A stretch of DNA of 64,000 bases from Eutreptiella sp. 'Long Island Sound 2002' (Eukaryota; Euglenozoa; Euglenophyceae; Eutreptiales; Eutreptiaceae): positions 69,006,242 to 69,070,241 of the forward strand of contig OZ038381.1 of the NCBI GenBank assembly GCA_964036045.1. Direction: 5' to 3'. Below the pieces are notes generated by a model. That model was not told the DNA's origin. It saw nothing but the letters and a program-made list of their open reading frames with translations, and searched no databases. This document shows, in pieces, positions 29,021-39,822 of this stretch; the first letter of the stretch is position 1, and every line of letters starts with the position of its first letter. The position numbers and the translations under genes are program-made.

Positions 29021-29480
29021 ACATTAACATACCTGAGAGGTGGGTTGCTCACCTGCTCTGTTGTGTGGGGTTCTGTTCAATACTTTTTCCTGAAGTTTAT
29101 AAAATTTTTGATGCAACTGTGGAAAAATTTCTTTCAAAAGCTCGAAAAACCACGGCTCATACCTTCTTTTTCAGGAGCCGGTGACGCTTGCGCAACTCTT
29201 TTTGGGAGTGCGCTCCTGTTGCGCTCGTCTGCGACTTTAGGTTTTAGCCTGAAAATCATGATTTCTATAAGCGTTTCGTCATATTTTAGCGATTTGACTT
29301 CTTAAATTGCTACCCTTTTCGCTAAACCACAGGATTCACTCCCTGTTGGTTCCATTTTCTTTTTTTTCAGCTCCTGCCTTTTGGTGCCATCAATTAGGAG
29401 TATTGCTCGACCCTGCCCCTTGTTCAGGACGTTTTACTAAAACGCTGTGTATACAGCGATAGCCGTCCGCAACAGAGCGT
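29021..29480. other. AT-rich spacer
   Basis: No gene or recognisable repeat seen. Low-complexity T/A runs around 29085-29160 and 29350-29370. Confidence 0.5.
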
Positions 29481-29482
29481 TC

Positions 29483-29556
29483 AACTGTAGCCTAGTGGGC
29501 AAGCATGTGTGCTCTGGGGAGGGAGTCCTGGGTTCAAACTCCACTACTCCCGAATT
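29483..29556 (+). mobile_element. tRNA-like SINE head
   Basis: The sequence has tagcctagtgggcaagc (29489 on, fitting the RNA polymerase III A box) and gggttcaaactcc (29530-29543, fitting the B box) at tRNA-like spacing. The acceptor stem is poor, so this is more likely the 5' part of a tRNA-derived SINE or a decayed tRNA gene than a working tRNA. The 3' end of the element was not defined. Confidence 0.5.
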
Positions 29557-29559
29557 TTT

Positions 29560-30480
29560 CCTAAAAGGTTTTCGCCGCACGCTGGCAACTTATGAGGAAT
29601 GCCCCATCGAAGGGACATCATTCACGGTACATTACACTGTTTTTCAAGGGTACCTACAGTGTGGTAGGCTTCTATGAACTAGTGGGAATGCCTTTGGCTG
29701 GTTTGATGCATTTTCTGAAAAGACGGTTCGGAAATTTGAGCCTTTTTCCTTGGTCCTACTAGCGTGATCAACTAGTACTCCAGGGGAAAGTAAGAAAAAA
29801 GTCACTGCCATGTCTTTCTTGGGGGATTTGATCCAGGCCAAGCCCCCCCTGAAGGCCATTTGTTGATGTTGAGAGTACCTTAATCATTTTTGTGTCTCTC
29901 TTGAATTTTAAAGTACACTTTCTCAAAGTAACTAGGGTGATAACCCTAGCCCCCCATGAAGTTCACCCCTACCACTCAACTGAGCGGAGGTATCTTCCTT
30001 CATGGATATTACACCCAACAAAAGTAGGCATTTCATGCCTAAGGCCTTGTAGGTTAAGCCTAGTGCTCCCCCACCTCACGACCCCTATACTCACCTGATT
30101 CCAACACTTATTGTGGTTCTACGTTTTAACTGATCCTGAATTCAGTTGCTTGGCCTTGCTGGCCAAGCCATATCCTGTCACTGGCCTAACTCCTATGCCC
30201 CAGATTCCTAACCATCTTTATCTTATCGAAGAGAGTGCACATGCAGTGCTTGGTTCTAACTTGGAGGCCTGAGTCATGTCAGGCTTCACAAAAAAACATT
30301 TGTTTTATCCATTCGTGATTGAATCTTTGTACTTAAGACTGCTTTGTCTATCTGCATCCCTTCTGTGATACACTGGATTTGAAAACTATTCATTGATTCG
30401 ATCCACATCCTGTTCTTGCTCTACTTGCTGCTTTAGTCCTGATTTTCAACACCAAAACTTGCAGGATTTCGTCACACGTA
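29560..30480. other. Spacer, no gene seen
   Basis: Non-coding by inspection: only short frames on both strands, and no domain or repeat that I can name. Confidence 0.5.
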
Positions 30481-30539
30481 TTAGGGCACTAATCAAGGAT
30501 ATCTTTCTCCCTGGGTCACACATAGAGACCTAGACCCGG

Positions 30540-30850
30540 CTCGCAGGGTGACTGCACAAAGAGAGATATCCCGGGTCCAATGAGAGCACATCCATGTGAC
30601 ATTCTCCCATCCCAAAGAGAAGTAGTCCTGCCTCGATGAGAGACGGTCCCGCCCCAGTCCAGGCCTTGAGAGAGATGGTCCTGCCACAATCCATGCCCGG
30701 AGAGAGAACCTAACCAATCCATGGCCCAGGAGGGAGAATCTAAGCAACCCATGGCCCAGGAGAGAGAACGTCACCAAAGCTCAATCCCGAGAGCATGCAT
30801 ATGGAGGGAAAGTCTCGCCTAGCCATGACCCAGGAGAGCAGTCGTGCACT
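30540..30850. repeat. Minisatellite, about 30 bp unit
   Basis: Imperfect tandem units of about 30 bp of the form gagagaacctaaccaatcc + atggcccagga; at least seven can be followed (for example starting at 30634, 30664, 30694, 30724, 30754). The repeat drifts at both ends. Confidence 0.7.
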
Positions 30851-32065
30851 TGGAGTGAGAATCCCCAACCTTGACCGACGATTGACCCTATATCCAATTG
30901 CCAAATTATGTGAACTCATACCCTACTGCTTGCTGCCAAGAGGAGAATAGTGGATCACCAACCATGTTTGTCCAATGATATTAATGCACCAAAGGTCGAC
31001 GAAGTAAGACGGCAAATGAGAGGTTAGCAACCAGGGCAAATCACAATTCTTCACCTTTAGCATGTCCACCCATTGCACGTGCACACAACATGCTCAACAC
31101 ACGCAATCCCCAAAGGTTGACTCTCTTTGACTCCATGGAAGATCAAGTTGTCCCGAAACACATACAACGCAAACAAGGAATATGGTAAAGAATAAAGACT
31201 CGCTTTGCCTTTCGGAGCAACGACCCACTTACCTTCTCCCCGCCCGGTGCGCCTACCTCCGTCATCTCCACTTCAGCTCCTCGTCCACTAGGGCTCCTCC
31301 AGCTTCAAGGGACTTGTGATCCCCCATACACGTAGGTGTGGCAACGGCCGGAACAAATGCGGCCATTAACATGTACCCTCAAGGGTGACAGCCACTGTGG
31401 GCGGAGCCACCACACCAGGGTTTACCCAGATCATAATACCGGGCCTTCTGTAATCCACTGGAGTTGCCCTAGCTTCAAATTCGCATCCATTTCTGCAACA
31501 GCACCCCTTGGAAAGAAATGTCGGACAATCGGCCCACATTGAAGAGCACAGAGCACACGCACGCCAACAGGAACACGAGAACAGCGCACGCACAGAGAGC
31601 AGGCCTGGTCTAAACCAGTAGTGTGAAATTCTCAATGCTGTGAATTATAAATAATATGAATTAGGAATTCCCCTGAATTTATACCCGAAATCGCTGAGAT
31701 CGCTGAAACCGCTGAAGTGTAGGATAGAATGCGGCCCAATGGGATCAGAACCAGCTTCACCCTCCCGGTACAATGCACGCAGAGGAATCTTTTCCCAAAG
31801 TCCCCTCCTTCCTTGGACTGTAGTGGTCCGAGTTTACAAACATTTTCCAAATAATTTAAACGTTTTGATGCATGGGATGTGAAACTATTTTGTAAAATAT
31901 TTTGTGGTTTTGCAAAGGATATAGATGTTTTCACTCTTTGTAATGAATGTCATTGATGACAACGCTATTAAGACGGAACGCATATGATCTCATGACATTG
32001 TGGCCACTTCGAAGGATTATACCTCCGCAGACCGGACCACCGGGGTCGAAGGGGTGAACATTCAC
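30851..32065. other. Spacer, no gene seen
   Basis: No supported gene. Short frames at 31366-31635 and 31632-31934 (minus) show no domain and look like chance. Confidence 0.45.
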
Positions 32066-32262
32066 CTAGGAATTTCTGGGGTCCAAAAATCCGAAAACCA
32101 GCTACAGGCAAAAGGACTACTTTTTTTGTCAAATGATACCATAAAGAGCCTATTTTCTGGAGTTAGCCTTACCCCCACCCTCGGAATTGGAAGTTTTCCA
32201 GCCCCTAGATCGGCAATACAGGCTTGATTCCATCTAAAAGTCAGCCGTATGCGAGAAATATG
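32066..32262 (+). repeat. About 195 bp dispersed repeat, copy 1
   Basis: Matches 59532-59730 in the same direction, from cacctagga through ggtccaaaaatcc, ccagctaca, ctactttttttgtcaaat, taccataaagag, ggagttagcc, ttttccagcccctagatcg and a final gagaaata-like end. No terminal inverted repeats or coding were found. It could be a short non-autonomous element or a fragment of a longer one. Confidence 0.65.
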
Positions 32263-32324
32263 ACATTCACCACCTAGTTGCAAAAAGCAGCTTTTGTATA
32301 GCTCAAACCATACATGGTTGTTTT

Positions 32325-32800
32325 TGTGCAAAAAAGACGTTTTTTGGTAATAGCAGCACCAGAACACTTGATGAATTGCTCCAAAACCTTGCAAAACACA
32401 TTTATCTGAGTCCAGCACCCTCAAAGTAGGGTACAGGGCCCTACAACTGCCCACTCATGCCCCAAACAATGCTGTTTCAGGCCAAAAAACTGGCATTTTT
32501 TCAGCATAAAATGTGGTTTTTTGGTGATGGAGGCTCTGAAGCCCTTACACATTTGCTCCAAAGCCCTTCACAATACTCTCTCCTGAGTCCAGCACCCTCA
32601 CAAAAGGGTATGGGGCCCTACAACTGACGATTCAAATCCCGAAAACACTGTTTTAGGCCAAACAAATTGTATTTTCTGGCCATTTTTCGGCAAAAAATGC
32701 GGTTTTTTGGTGATTGCGCCTCCGAAACACTCAATAACGTGATCCAAAAAATTGCCAACACGTTTCTTTGACTCCAGCACCCCCACTTAAATCACTATTG
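32325..32800 (+). repeat. Tandem array, about 180 bp unit
   Basis: Units marked by gttttttggtgat/aat (32340, 32515, 32700) and by ctgagtccagcacc (32406, 32584, with tgactccagcacc near 32768), plus gggccctacaactg in the first two. About 2.7 copies. It leads directly into the flank of the Penelope-like element. Confidence 0.65.
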
Positions 32801-32809
32801 ACGTGTTCA

Positions 32810-33015
32810 AAAGTTCAAATAAAGCTGTTTTGGGCCTTCTTTTCCACCCTCTGCGCCATAACCTTGAGTAAAGGGCATACACGGTCACAAATTGTTGCTT
32901 GCCAAGCCTCACGTAGCACAGGAGACGAACTTTATCAATTTGAAATCACACGAAAGTGCAAACGTATTACTATATACAACATTTATGTGTTCAAAGCTGC
33001 AAATATAGCTGTTTT
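32810..33015 (+). repeat. Single copy of the unit tandemly repeated at 36.8-37.3 kb
   Basis: Shares aaccttgagtaaagggcat, acggtcacaaattgttgctt and atcacacgaaag...gcaaacgtat with the array at 36836-37340, in the same direction. It sits just outside the left inverted arm of the Penelope-like element, so direct and inverted flanks coexist. Confidence 0.7.
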
Positions 33016-33544
33016 GGGGCTTGATAGAAATGAAAAAGCCCAAGAAAATGTTTCCCTCTCTCGTTGATTGTGGTTGACGCCAAAGCTGACCTCCAAACCA
33101 AAGCAAGCAACGGGCACGGCCAACGTCTCTCTTAGAAATGGATTGGGTTTGAATTGGTTTCGCCTCTACGGGCCTCCTCAGCAAACAAACATGGCTGAAA
33201 CACAGAAATATGCACAGCAAACATAGCATAATTCCGGAAAACAGGCGGAACAATCTGAAACATGCAGTAAGGTCAGCGACAGTCTATATTTTCTCATTCC
33301 TAAAATTCATCAAACCCAGTATTAGCGGCCCTGCAATGCAGCGAACGCGCCGCTGTGCTGAAAAATCGCTTGACAGAAGTTAATGGTCTGAGGATAGCAT
33401 ATAGTTTGGCACTGTGCTTTGAAAAGGGCAGTCGGCGTTACAGGCAGTGAACAACACGTGGCCATGACACAGGCACCGCTGAGTGATGCAACGCCCTCAG
33501 GACATGTACACGGGGGATTCCAACCCACCCACTACCCCCATGTT
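33016..33544 (-). repeat. Left inverted arm of the Penelope-like element
   Basis: The reverse complement matches the right arm (34608-34672 and 36372-36828). It contains the uninterrupted sequence catcactcagcggtgcctg at about 33475-33494 (minus sense), the empty site for the TIR element found in the other arm. Confidence 0.8.
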
Positions 33545-33559
33545 CCACAATATCGACAG

Positions 33560-34580
33560 ATTGTTCACACTGTGATAGTGAAGGAGAAGATACAGGCAAA
33601 TTCTGATCAGGCATTCGCTGGCATCGCGGGACTAGTACCCTGTCACGGTCCTCCCAGGTCAACAGATTGGAACGGATCACAGCCTCGGGGAATCTAGGAA
33701 AGACAGTGCAGAGACCAATGTCATGCCCCATACCCTAAAGAAAGACTGCTCAGAGAATATGCGGAGATATCTGATACACTCACCCCTGATCCACTTGCAT
33801 TTGATGTGTCTGGGTAAGTTTGATCGCCACCGCAGATATGCACAGCTGTGGGATGATTTCCAATATACGCTTGTGCGAAGTGGGGTCACAGAAACAACCA
33901 GGACATCCAAGAAAAGGTACGTTACCATGCGCTGCATTCACACAAAAAGAGAAGGGTAAATGTGGCGGGTAGACTTGCTTGAGTTTGTCCTGAATGGTAG
34001 CTACAGAGACAGAAATGGGGTGTAGCAGTAAACCGTCGTCAATGTATCGGAACAGATGGAGGTGTGGTGGTAGGGGGTTCTGCAATTCATACATCCTAAG
34101 CACCAACTGTGCCAAAGCAGGGGCACAGTTGGCGCCCATGGCGAATCCAATCAGTTGCAAAAATACCCCAATGCCCTCGTTCAGAAAAATGCATTGGTGG
34201 AAAACCACATTCATCAGGAATTTCCCCAGAAACATTGAATAATCATTCGGGAAATACTCTAGTTGGGAAGAAGCGAAGTCCTGATCAAGGTCCCCGAAGA
34301 AACAGCTGATCATAGACAACTCCTGGCCGGATAACGCACTGGACATATCATTCAGGTGTTGGACAACAAAGCGTCGCCACCAGTCACAAGCCCTCGCAAT
34401 GTCTGACCACTTGAAATGCGTGTATAGGGCATCAACATCGTAGGAAGACGCCACCCATTCATGCCCGTCGACAAAGCCCTGTGGGTCCTGACTCAGGTGT
34501 CTCAACCGATTCAACAGGTCTATTGTGTCCAACAGTGGTGCACTCAGCGGGTGTAGAGCACGGTCCGCCTTTAATAACAT
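33560..34580 (-). pseudogene. Penelope-like reverse transcriptase
   Basis: The main frame 33780-34580 (266 codons, ATG at 34580) contains ASSYDVDALYTHF (the DVxxLYT motif), GFAMGANCAPALAQLVLRMY (the MGxxxAP...A motif) and LFRYIDDGLL (YxDD catalytic site). This is the Penelope pattern, distinct from LTR or LINE RTs. Near 33905 the frame shifts and coding continues as FLDVLVVSVT, RSNLPRHIKCKWIRGECIRY to about 33690, then in a third frame as TVFPRFPEAVIRSN to about 33560. The N-terminal region is short, and no downstream GIY-YIG endonuclease is seen. Role: target-primed copying of the element's RNA. Disabled by frameshifts. Confidence 0.82.
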
Positions 34581-34672
34581 GGTTCGACACGTGGCAAGGA
34601 AAAGCTAGCATGGTGGGTTGGGTGGGTGGGAATCCCCCGTGTACATGTCCTGAGGGCGTGGCATCACTCAGC

Positions 34673-36366
34673 CTTAGGCGGCTCAAGTTGCATGGTCAAA
34701 ATCACACCAAATGCACCCAATGTGGACCATGCAAAAAATAGTTTTTCACAGGCTCTGTTTTTTGAAAACAGAATATTAGTCCAAAGAAAGTATCTTTCTT
34801 ACCATTTGTGCCATTTGGTGCCTTTTTTCGGACAGCCGAAAACAAAAAAAAAACTGTAAAAAAATAAATCAATCATATGATTTCAGTGGAAAATGATGTG
34901 CTTTGGGCGGAAATCGGCCAATAAATACATTTTGCGTTCCCCTTGTTTTTTGGATGAACATGGTCTGCAGAAAAAATGATTGCAACATCATTTTCTGTTC
35001 TGCATGTTCATTGCATCCCTGAAAAAAACATTTATTGAAAGAATTCTATGCGCGAGGCCTCGCGCAATCAGGACCAAGGATCATTAAAACAGAAGCATGG
35101 CGGATTAAATGTCAATGCAAAACATATGCAACATGTGGTTCAAGGGCTGCCCTATGCGCGAGGCCTCGCGCATAACTTACTAAACCAAAAACCTCACCCG
35201 ATTCATTTTCCTTTGGAAAGACGGCTTCAGGGTCGAGTGGTCTTACTACCCACCCCACGGTTTGATTTTTGATTTGCACTGCCTGAAAAAAGAGGTATAG
35301 GTTGTGACTTTCAAGTTCTGGGACTGCATTGCAGTCCTCATTGCGCGAGCCCTCGCGCAAAAAAAGGCCCAGAAAATATATTCTTTGTACCATTGTGATG
35401 GGTTCTAATCTGATGGCGCTTGTGCACAACCTTCACTAAAGCAACGAGTACCTAAATTGATGTTGAGTCATTGAAATTTACCAGAAGCTTGCCCCCCCCG
35501 GAGGCGGAAAAACTCTCTTTGGGCTTGGTCAGCCCCTGCGCCTGGCAGACTGCTTCCCCCAGGGCACCTTCTTTCTCCAGGTATCGAACATCATCTTGAA
35601 AATATGTGTCGTTTGCACTACATTGCATTTTACTCTCGCAAAAATCAGTTTCTTTGGCCCAAACAAACGCTCAAAAAAGTGCCACGCATGGCAAATTCAT
35701 ATTTTCCTTGCACATTTTACTTTGGTCTATAGTCAACAACGGAAGGATCAATTTTTCCTCAGCCAAAGCTACAAGGGTCCAGCTCAGCGTCATCTGTTGA
35801 GTGGACATGCTTATTACCACTGATACTCTTTTTTTTGCTTGACACTCCCCAAAACTTGTGGCAGGTGTGCATCATGAGCAACGCGGAAGGATGCACCCTG
35901 TGCAACAGCTCCAACGTATGTGCTCCTTTTGCTAGGAATGCAACAACATTAGAAATGATTTCTTGAGCCATCAATTAGATTTGCAAGGCTTGTTTAGAGC
36001 GCTGAATGTCCGCCCGCGTAAAAATATTGTACAATGTGATCAAGTCAAGGGTGCCTGTAATGTCACTCCAGTGTAGGCGCCTGCTTGATTCCTCAATTCT
36101 ACCATCATTACCTGACTTTGGAGGGGCAATGGACTACTCCTTGCGCGAGGCCTCGCACAAGGAACAGTCCATTGCCCCCAGAAAAGCATTTATTGGACCC
36201 ATCAGGACCAAGAAAAGGCCAAAATTACTTACATAAGAGTTCTTTTGGTGTTTCAAAAACGGCTTGATTTTTTGCAAGCCAAAGAATGGTTCTTTTGATG
36301 TTTTTTGAGGCCGTGTATTTTGGGCACTTTCTGTCGTTTTATACCATGCAACTTGAGCCGCCTAAG
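34673..36366. mobile_element. Non-autonomous TIR element (1694 bp)
   Basis: Ends are perfect 24 bp inverted repeats: left CTTAGGCGGCTCAAGTTGC (34673 on), right its complement ending at 36366. Both ends are flanked by TCAGC (34668-34672 and 36367-36371), a 5 bp target duplication. The other arm of the Penelope-like element shows the empty site CACTCAGCGGTGCC, which proves the insertion. The interior has no transposase-like frame. It carries four near-identical GC-rich palindromes in an AT-rich background. The superfamily is not assigned. Confidence 0.85.
35050..36178. repeat. Four GCGCGAGGCCTCGCGC palindromes
   Basis: The palindromes are at 35050-35065 and 35156-35171 (perfect), 35343-35358 (GCGCGAGCCCTCGCGC) and 36143-36158 (GCGCGAGGCCTCGCAC). 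The last is the core of a larger hairpin, 36123-36178, whose outer arms are GGGGCAATGGACT and AGTCCATTGCCCC. All lie inside the TIR element. Confidence 0.9.
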
Positions 36367-36835
36367 TCAGCGGTGCCTGTGTCATGGCCACGTGTTGTTC
36401 ACTGCCTGTCACGCCGATTGCCCTTTTTAAAGCACAGTGCCAACTATATGCTTTCCTGAGACCATTAACTTCTGCGAAGCGATCTTTCGGACAGCGGCGT
36501 GCGCCGCATTGCAGGGCCGCTAATACTAAGTTTGATGAATTTTGGGAATGAGAAAATATAGACTGTCGCTGAATTTACCGCATGTTTCACATCGTACTGC
36601 CTGTTTTTTTGAATTATTCTATTTTCGCTGTACATATTTCTGTGTTTCAGCCATGTTTGTTTGCTGAGAAGGCCCGTAGAGGCAAAACCGGTTCAAACCC
36701 AATCAATTTCTGAGAGAGACCTGGGCCGTGCTCGTTGCTTGCTTTGGTTTGGAGGTCAGCTTTGGCGTCAATCACAATCAACGAGAGTGGAAAACATTCT
36801 CTTGGGCTTTGTATTTCCATTTTGCCCCCTCCGTG

Positions 36836-37340
36836 CCATAACCTTGAGTAAAGGGCATGCACGGTCACAAATTGTTGCTTGCCAGGCCTCGCGTAGCACA
36901 AGGGACAAACTTCATCAATTTGAGTTCACACGAAAGCGCAAACGTATCACTATAATCAAAGATCAACATTTGGGTGTTCAAAAGTGCAAACATAGCCGTT
37001 TTGGGCCGTATTTTGCACCCTCCGGATCGCAAGCTTGAGTAACGGGCATGCACGGTCACAAATCATTGCTTGCCAAGCGTCACCTAGCACTAGGGACACA
37101 TTTCATCAATTTGTAATCACACGAAAGCGCGACCGTATCACTTCAATCAACATTGATGTGTTCAAAAGTGCACATATACCTGTTTTGTGCGTTTTTTGGC
37201 ACCCTCCGGATCATTATCTTGGGTAAAGGGCATGCACGGGCACAAATCATTTCGTGCCTAGCCTCACAGGGCACTAGGGACAAGCTTGATCAATTTGAAA
37301 TCTAGTGACACCACAAGGACATCATCATAATCACCGTTCA
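36836..37340 (+). repeat. Tandem array, about 185 bp unit
   Basis: Nearly three units beginning at about 36838, 37026 and 37208, each with ttgagtaa/gggtaaagggcatgcacgg, cacaaat, ttgcttgcca and gggacaaacttcatcaattt, decaying to the right. A single further copy is at 32810-33015. Confidence 0.75.
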
Positions 37341-38339
37341 TGGCCAAAAATAGGCAGAAATGGGCACAAATGGCGGTACTTTAGGTTTATCGCGACATCT
37401 GGTAATGCAATGGGCGTTATTTCAATACAGCAACTAGATAACGTCGTACTTTACCAATTGCGCTATCTAAATCACGTCAGATGCGCAGAGATTTGGCACA
37501 AATCACGAAATTGTCAGCAAAATGGGGTTGCGGTCGGCCGTAAATCGTGATCGCGGCAGTTTTTGGACAGTTCAGTTACGGGATTCCTGTACCTCACAAA
37601 ACCCTGAGTGTCAGGTGGTTCAACCCAGATTCCAAAATTTCAGGTCCCAATTGCAATTCAAGGGGGTCTATGAATTTGTGCAAATTTGGGGCGAATTCAA
37701 ATACGAGTGAATTCCTGCGAATTCGAACTTGCATCCCTAGCAGTGGTAGGCAGTTCGTTGGTGTATGGTTTTGCACGATGTGGAGATACATGGGGGCGAG
37801 ACATGCCATGATGGTGTGATATAACACTTTTTCTTTTGCCCTGTGCTTCCCCGCTTTGGCCCTGGGCTGCTAGGGGGTTCCGTCTGTGGTGGCTTACAAA
37901 GCTAAAGTTTTCGATTGCATAAGCAAAGATGAAGCGTCACTCAGAAAACTAAGTAACTGTTTCCAAATTCTTATGAAACAGGGTTATGAACAATGTAGTT
38001 GTGGTGTCTGCTTTAACTTACTCCTGTTCACCAGGTTCAGGTATTCGTTGTTCTAGCTCGTCAGAATCAGGAAAGAAAAAATATGAAGAAAAGAGATTGA
38101 ATTGTATTTCAAAAGAAAAAACGATTCTGCAGTAAGTACAGTGCAGTTAGAGGTCCCTGATATTGTTGACTTGGCAGTACTTGTGTCTTACTTGGCTTGG
38201 CTGTTTGTTTCACCTACTCCTGCGTCTGCAGTTTGAGTTACTTTGCTTGAGCGCACGTTTTGGTTCCCTGTCACTCCTGAATTATACTGTGTGGCTGGTT
38301 TGTGAAGATTGACCAGTCGCTCTCTCAGATAAGAGTGTA
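37341..38339. other. Spacer, no gene seen
   Basis: Short frames only (for example 37547-37819 plus) with no domain. Confidence 0.45.
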
Positions 38340-38966
38340 TTACGTCTGCTGCATTGAAGGATATTCTGGCGATACTTTTAAATGGGTAATTAACCGCACC
38401 GTGTCATGTGACACATGTCTGTACTTCCAATATCTGCTGAGCAGGTCCGTGGACAGGGAGGAATTAAGACAGATGTCTATGAAAGACCCCGCGGACAGGT
38501 CGGGTCCCTTGTTCACCCACTCAGCATCCTGCGAAAATTTGTACGGACAACTGATGACCTTTAGGTTAAAGCTGGCGCACAAGTTCGCCAAAACACAAGA
38601 TATATCCTCTGGTCCGACTGCTTGCACTGTTGGGTCACTGGATGCCATGGTTGAGTGAACATCAGGCAACGACTCTGGTGTGTAAATGGTTTCCTCAATG
38701 TCCTCTGAACTGTTGTCTGACTGCAGCGAAAGCAAAGACACCTCTGGCCCAGTGGTTCCACACCCACTTTCTGATTTTCGCGATGCCAAATATATATCAG
38801 GCAAATCCAGCGCAGGAAAGTTTGTCGCAGGACCGTTTACAATGGTCACTGCAAGCATGGAGAGGTCTGTTACTTCTGGTAATAGATATTTGCATATATC
38901 ACACCGGGGCAATTGATTAGATGAAGTTGCTTGCTCAGGCTGGTGCGTTGTGCAGCGTTTGACCAA
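38340..38966 (-). CDS. Hypothetical protein, unassigned
   Basis: A 208-codon frame, long for this AT-rich stretch, so possibly a real exon or a transposon remnant. It has a Cys pair in LPRCDICKYLLPEV near the N-terminus, an acidic Ser/Thr-rich middle (SDNSSEDIEETIYTPESLPD) and SCVLANLCASFNLKV near the C-terminus. I do not recognise a family. The Cys pair followed by a beta-like stretch recalls the linker before the nuclease of Penelope elements, but the match is too weak to call. No neighbour gives a functional hint. Confidence 0.3.
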   Translation of the reverse strand: MVKRCTTHQPEQATSSNQLPRCDICKYLLPEVTDLSMLAVTIVNGPATNFPALDLPDIYLASRKSESGCGTTGPEVSLLSLQSDNSSEDIEETIYTPESLPDVHSTMASSDPTVQAVGPEDISCVLANLCASFNLKVISCPYKFSQDAEWVNKGPDLSAGSFIDICLNSSLSTDLLSRYWKYRHVSHDTVRLITHLKVSPEYPSMQQT

Positions 38967-39058
38967 CAGGCATTCGGCCTGTGCGTCAGCGCCCAGTTGA
39001 GTCGAAATTGAGGAAAATAGACTTAGTCAGCATTTGATTCCAAACCCAGATTTCGATC

Positions 39059-39645
39059 CTAGAATATTTTTCGGCTGCAGATTTCAGTTTTGTTTTCGCA
39101 TTCTTTATGTTGCATTAATTCCATTTCAATTCTGCGGTTGGCCAGCATTTGTTGTAACATTATTTGGGTTTCCGATTCGTTGATTGCCTGCTGCTGTGTG
39201 TGGGCGCGCGCCGTCTTTGGTCGCGTTGTAATGCAGGCCAGCCAATCCAATACCCTTCCAGTTTGGTGCTAATAGTGTTAGATCCATCATGTGGAACTTG
39301 GAATAACTTATCAAAACGGGGAGAGACTATGTGACAGCCATAGTACGTACGTTGATCGCTTCTGTGGACAACTGCTGAGGAAGTACCTTTGGAAACAAAG
39401 GCCGTCCTTATCTCTGCTATGGTGGTACTAGTAGTCACGGCAAAATTTACCACGTTGAAATTGCAATTGTCATTCATGCATGGTTCATTTGTGTCTTCAT
39501 GGTGTGACTCAAACTTGGTGGTGCCCATGATTCCATGGTCAAGGTGAACATATAGTGTCTCCTCCCCCAACGTGGATTTGGTGCTTTTCCTAACTCTCCC
39601 TCTCTCTCCCAATTCGTCATTCTCCTCAAGCGGTAAATTGAGCAT
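39059..39645 (-). CDS. Hypothetical protein or exons, unassigned
   Basis: Two overlapping open frames on the minus strand. 39160-39645 (161 codons) begins MLNLPLEENDELGERGRVRK, is hydrophilic and includes FNVVNFAVTTSTTIAEIRT and RTYYGCHIVSPRFDK. 39059-39250 contains a helix-forming stretch (QQQAINESETQIMLQQML, then NRRIEMELMQHKE). They could be one protein with a frameshift or intron between them, or chance. The composition is plausible for coding, but no domain is recognised and no splice sites were verified. Confidence 0.25.
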
Positions 39646-39822
39646 TTATTGTGCCTTGTGACCGTTGTCTTTGATTGTTCGAGACTCTGGGCTCTTTCAT
39701 TTTTTTCAAGTGCCCGTGGCTTGAGACTTAACCAATTAAGTCATGCCCCCGTTTTGCCATCTTATGATTAGACTCAAGGATAGGCATTGATCGAGCTTTC
39801 GCCACTATCTCTCCAAGTGCAT

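Larger units (their letters stand above)
33016..36828 (-). mobile_element. Penelope-like element between inverted arms
   Basis: Core with a Penelope-type RT on the minus strand (about 33560-34580), bounded by inverted arms 33016-33544 and 34608-34672 plus 36372-36828. The right arm is split by a TIR element at 34673-36366. With that removed the arms pair along about 500 bp (ggcgtggcatcactcagcgg, gtcatggccacgtgttgttc, gaatgagaaaatatagactg and so on). Penelope-like elements are known to carry terminal repeats in direct or inverted arrangement. No GIY-YIG nuclease domain was seen within the arms, so the copy is incomplete or belongs to a nuclease-lacking type. Confidence 0.75.

Noticed and set aside
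29483-29556. A working tRNA gene
   Set aside because: The A and B boxes are present but the acceptor stem does not pair well and no CCA-adjacent discriminator end is clear, so a SINE head is more likely.
32325-33015. Hammerhead ribozyme in the Penelope-like flanks (such ribozymes are known in these elements)
   Set aside because: I looked for the CTGANGA core with a partner GAAA and did not find a convincing arrangement on either strand. A covariance search would be decisive.
32325-37340. Possible CRISPR-like or regularly spaced repeats
   Set aside because: Units are contiguous tandem repeats of about 180-185 bp without spacers, in a eukaryotic context.
38340-38966. GIY-YIG nuclease of a Penelope-like element
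   Set aside because: The Cys pair is suggestive but no GIY...YIG or conserved Arg/Glu region is readable.
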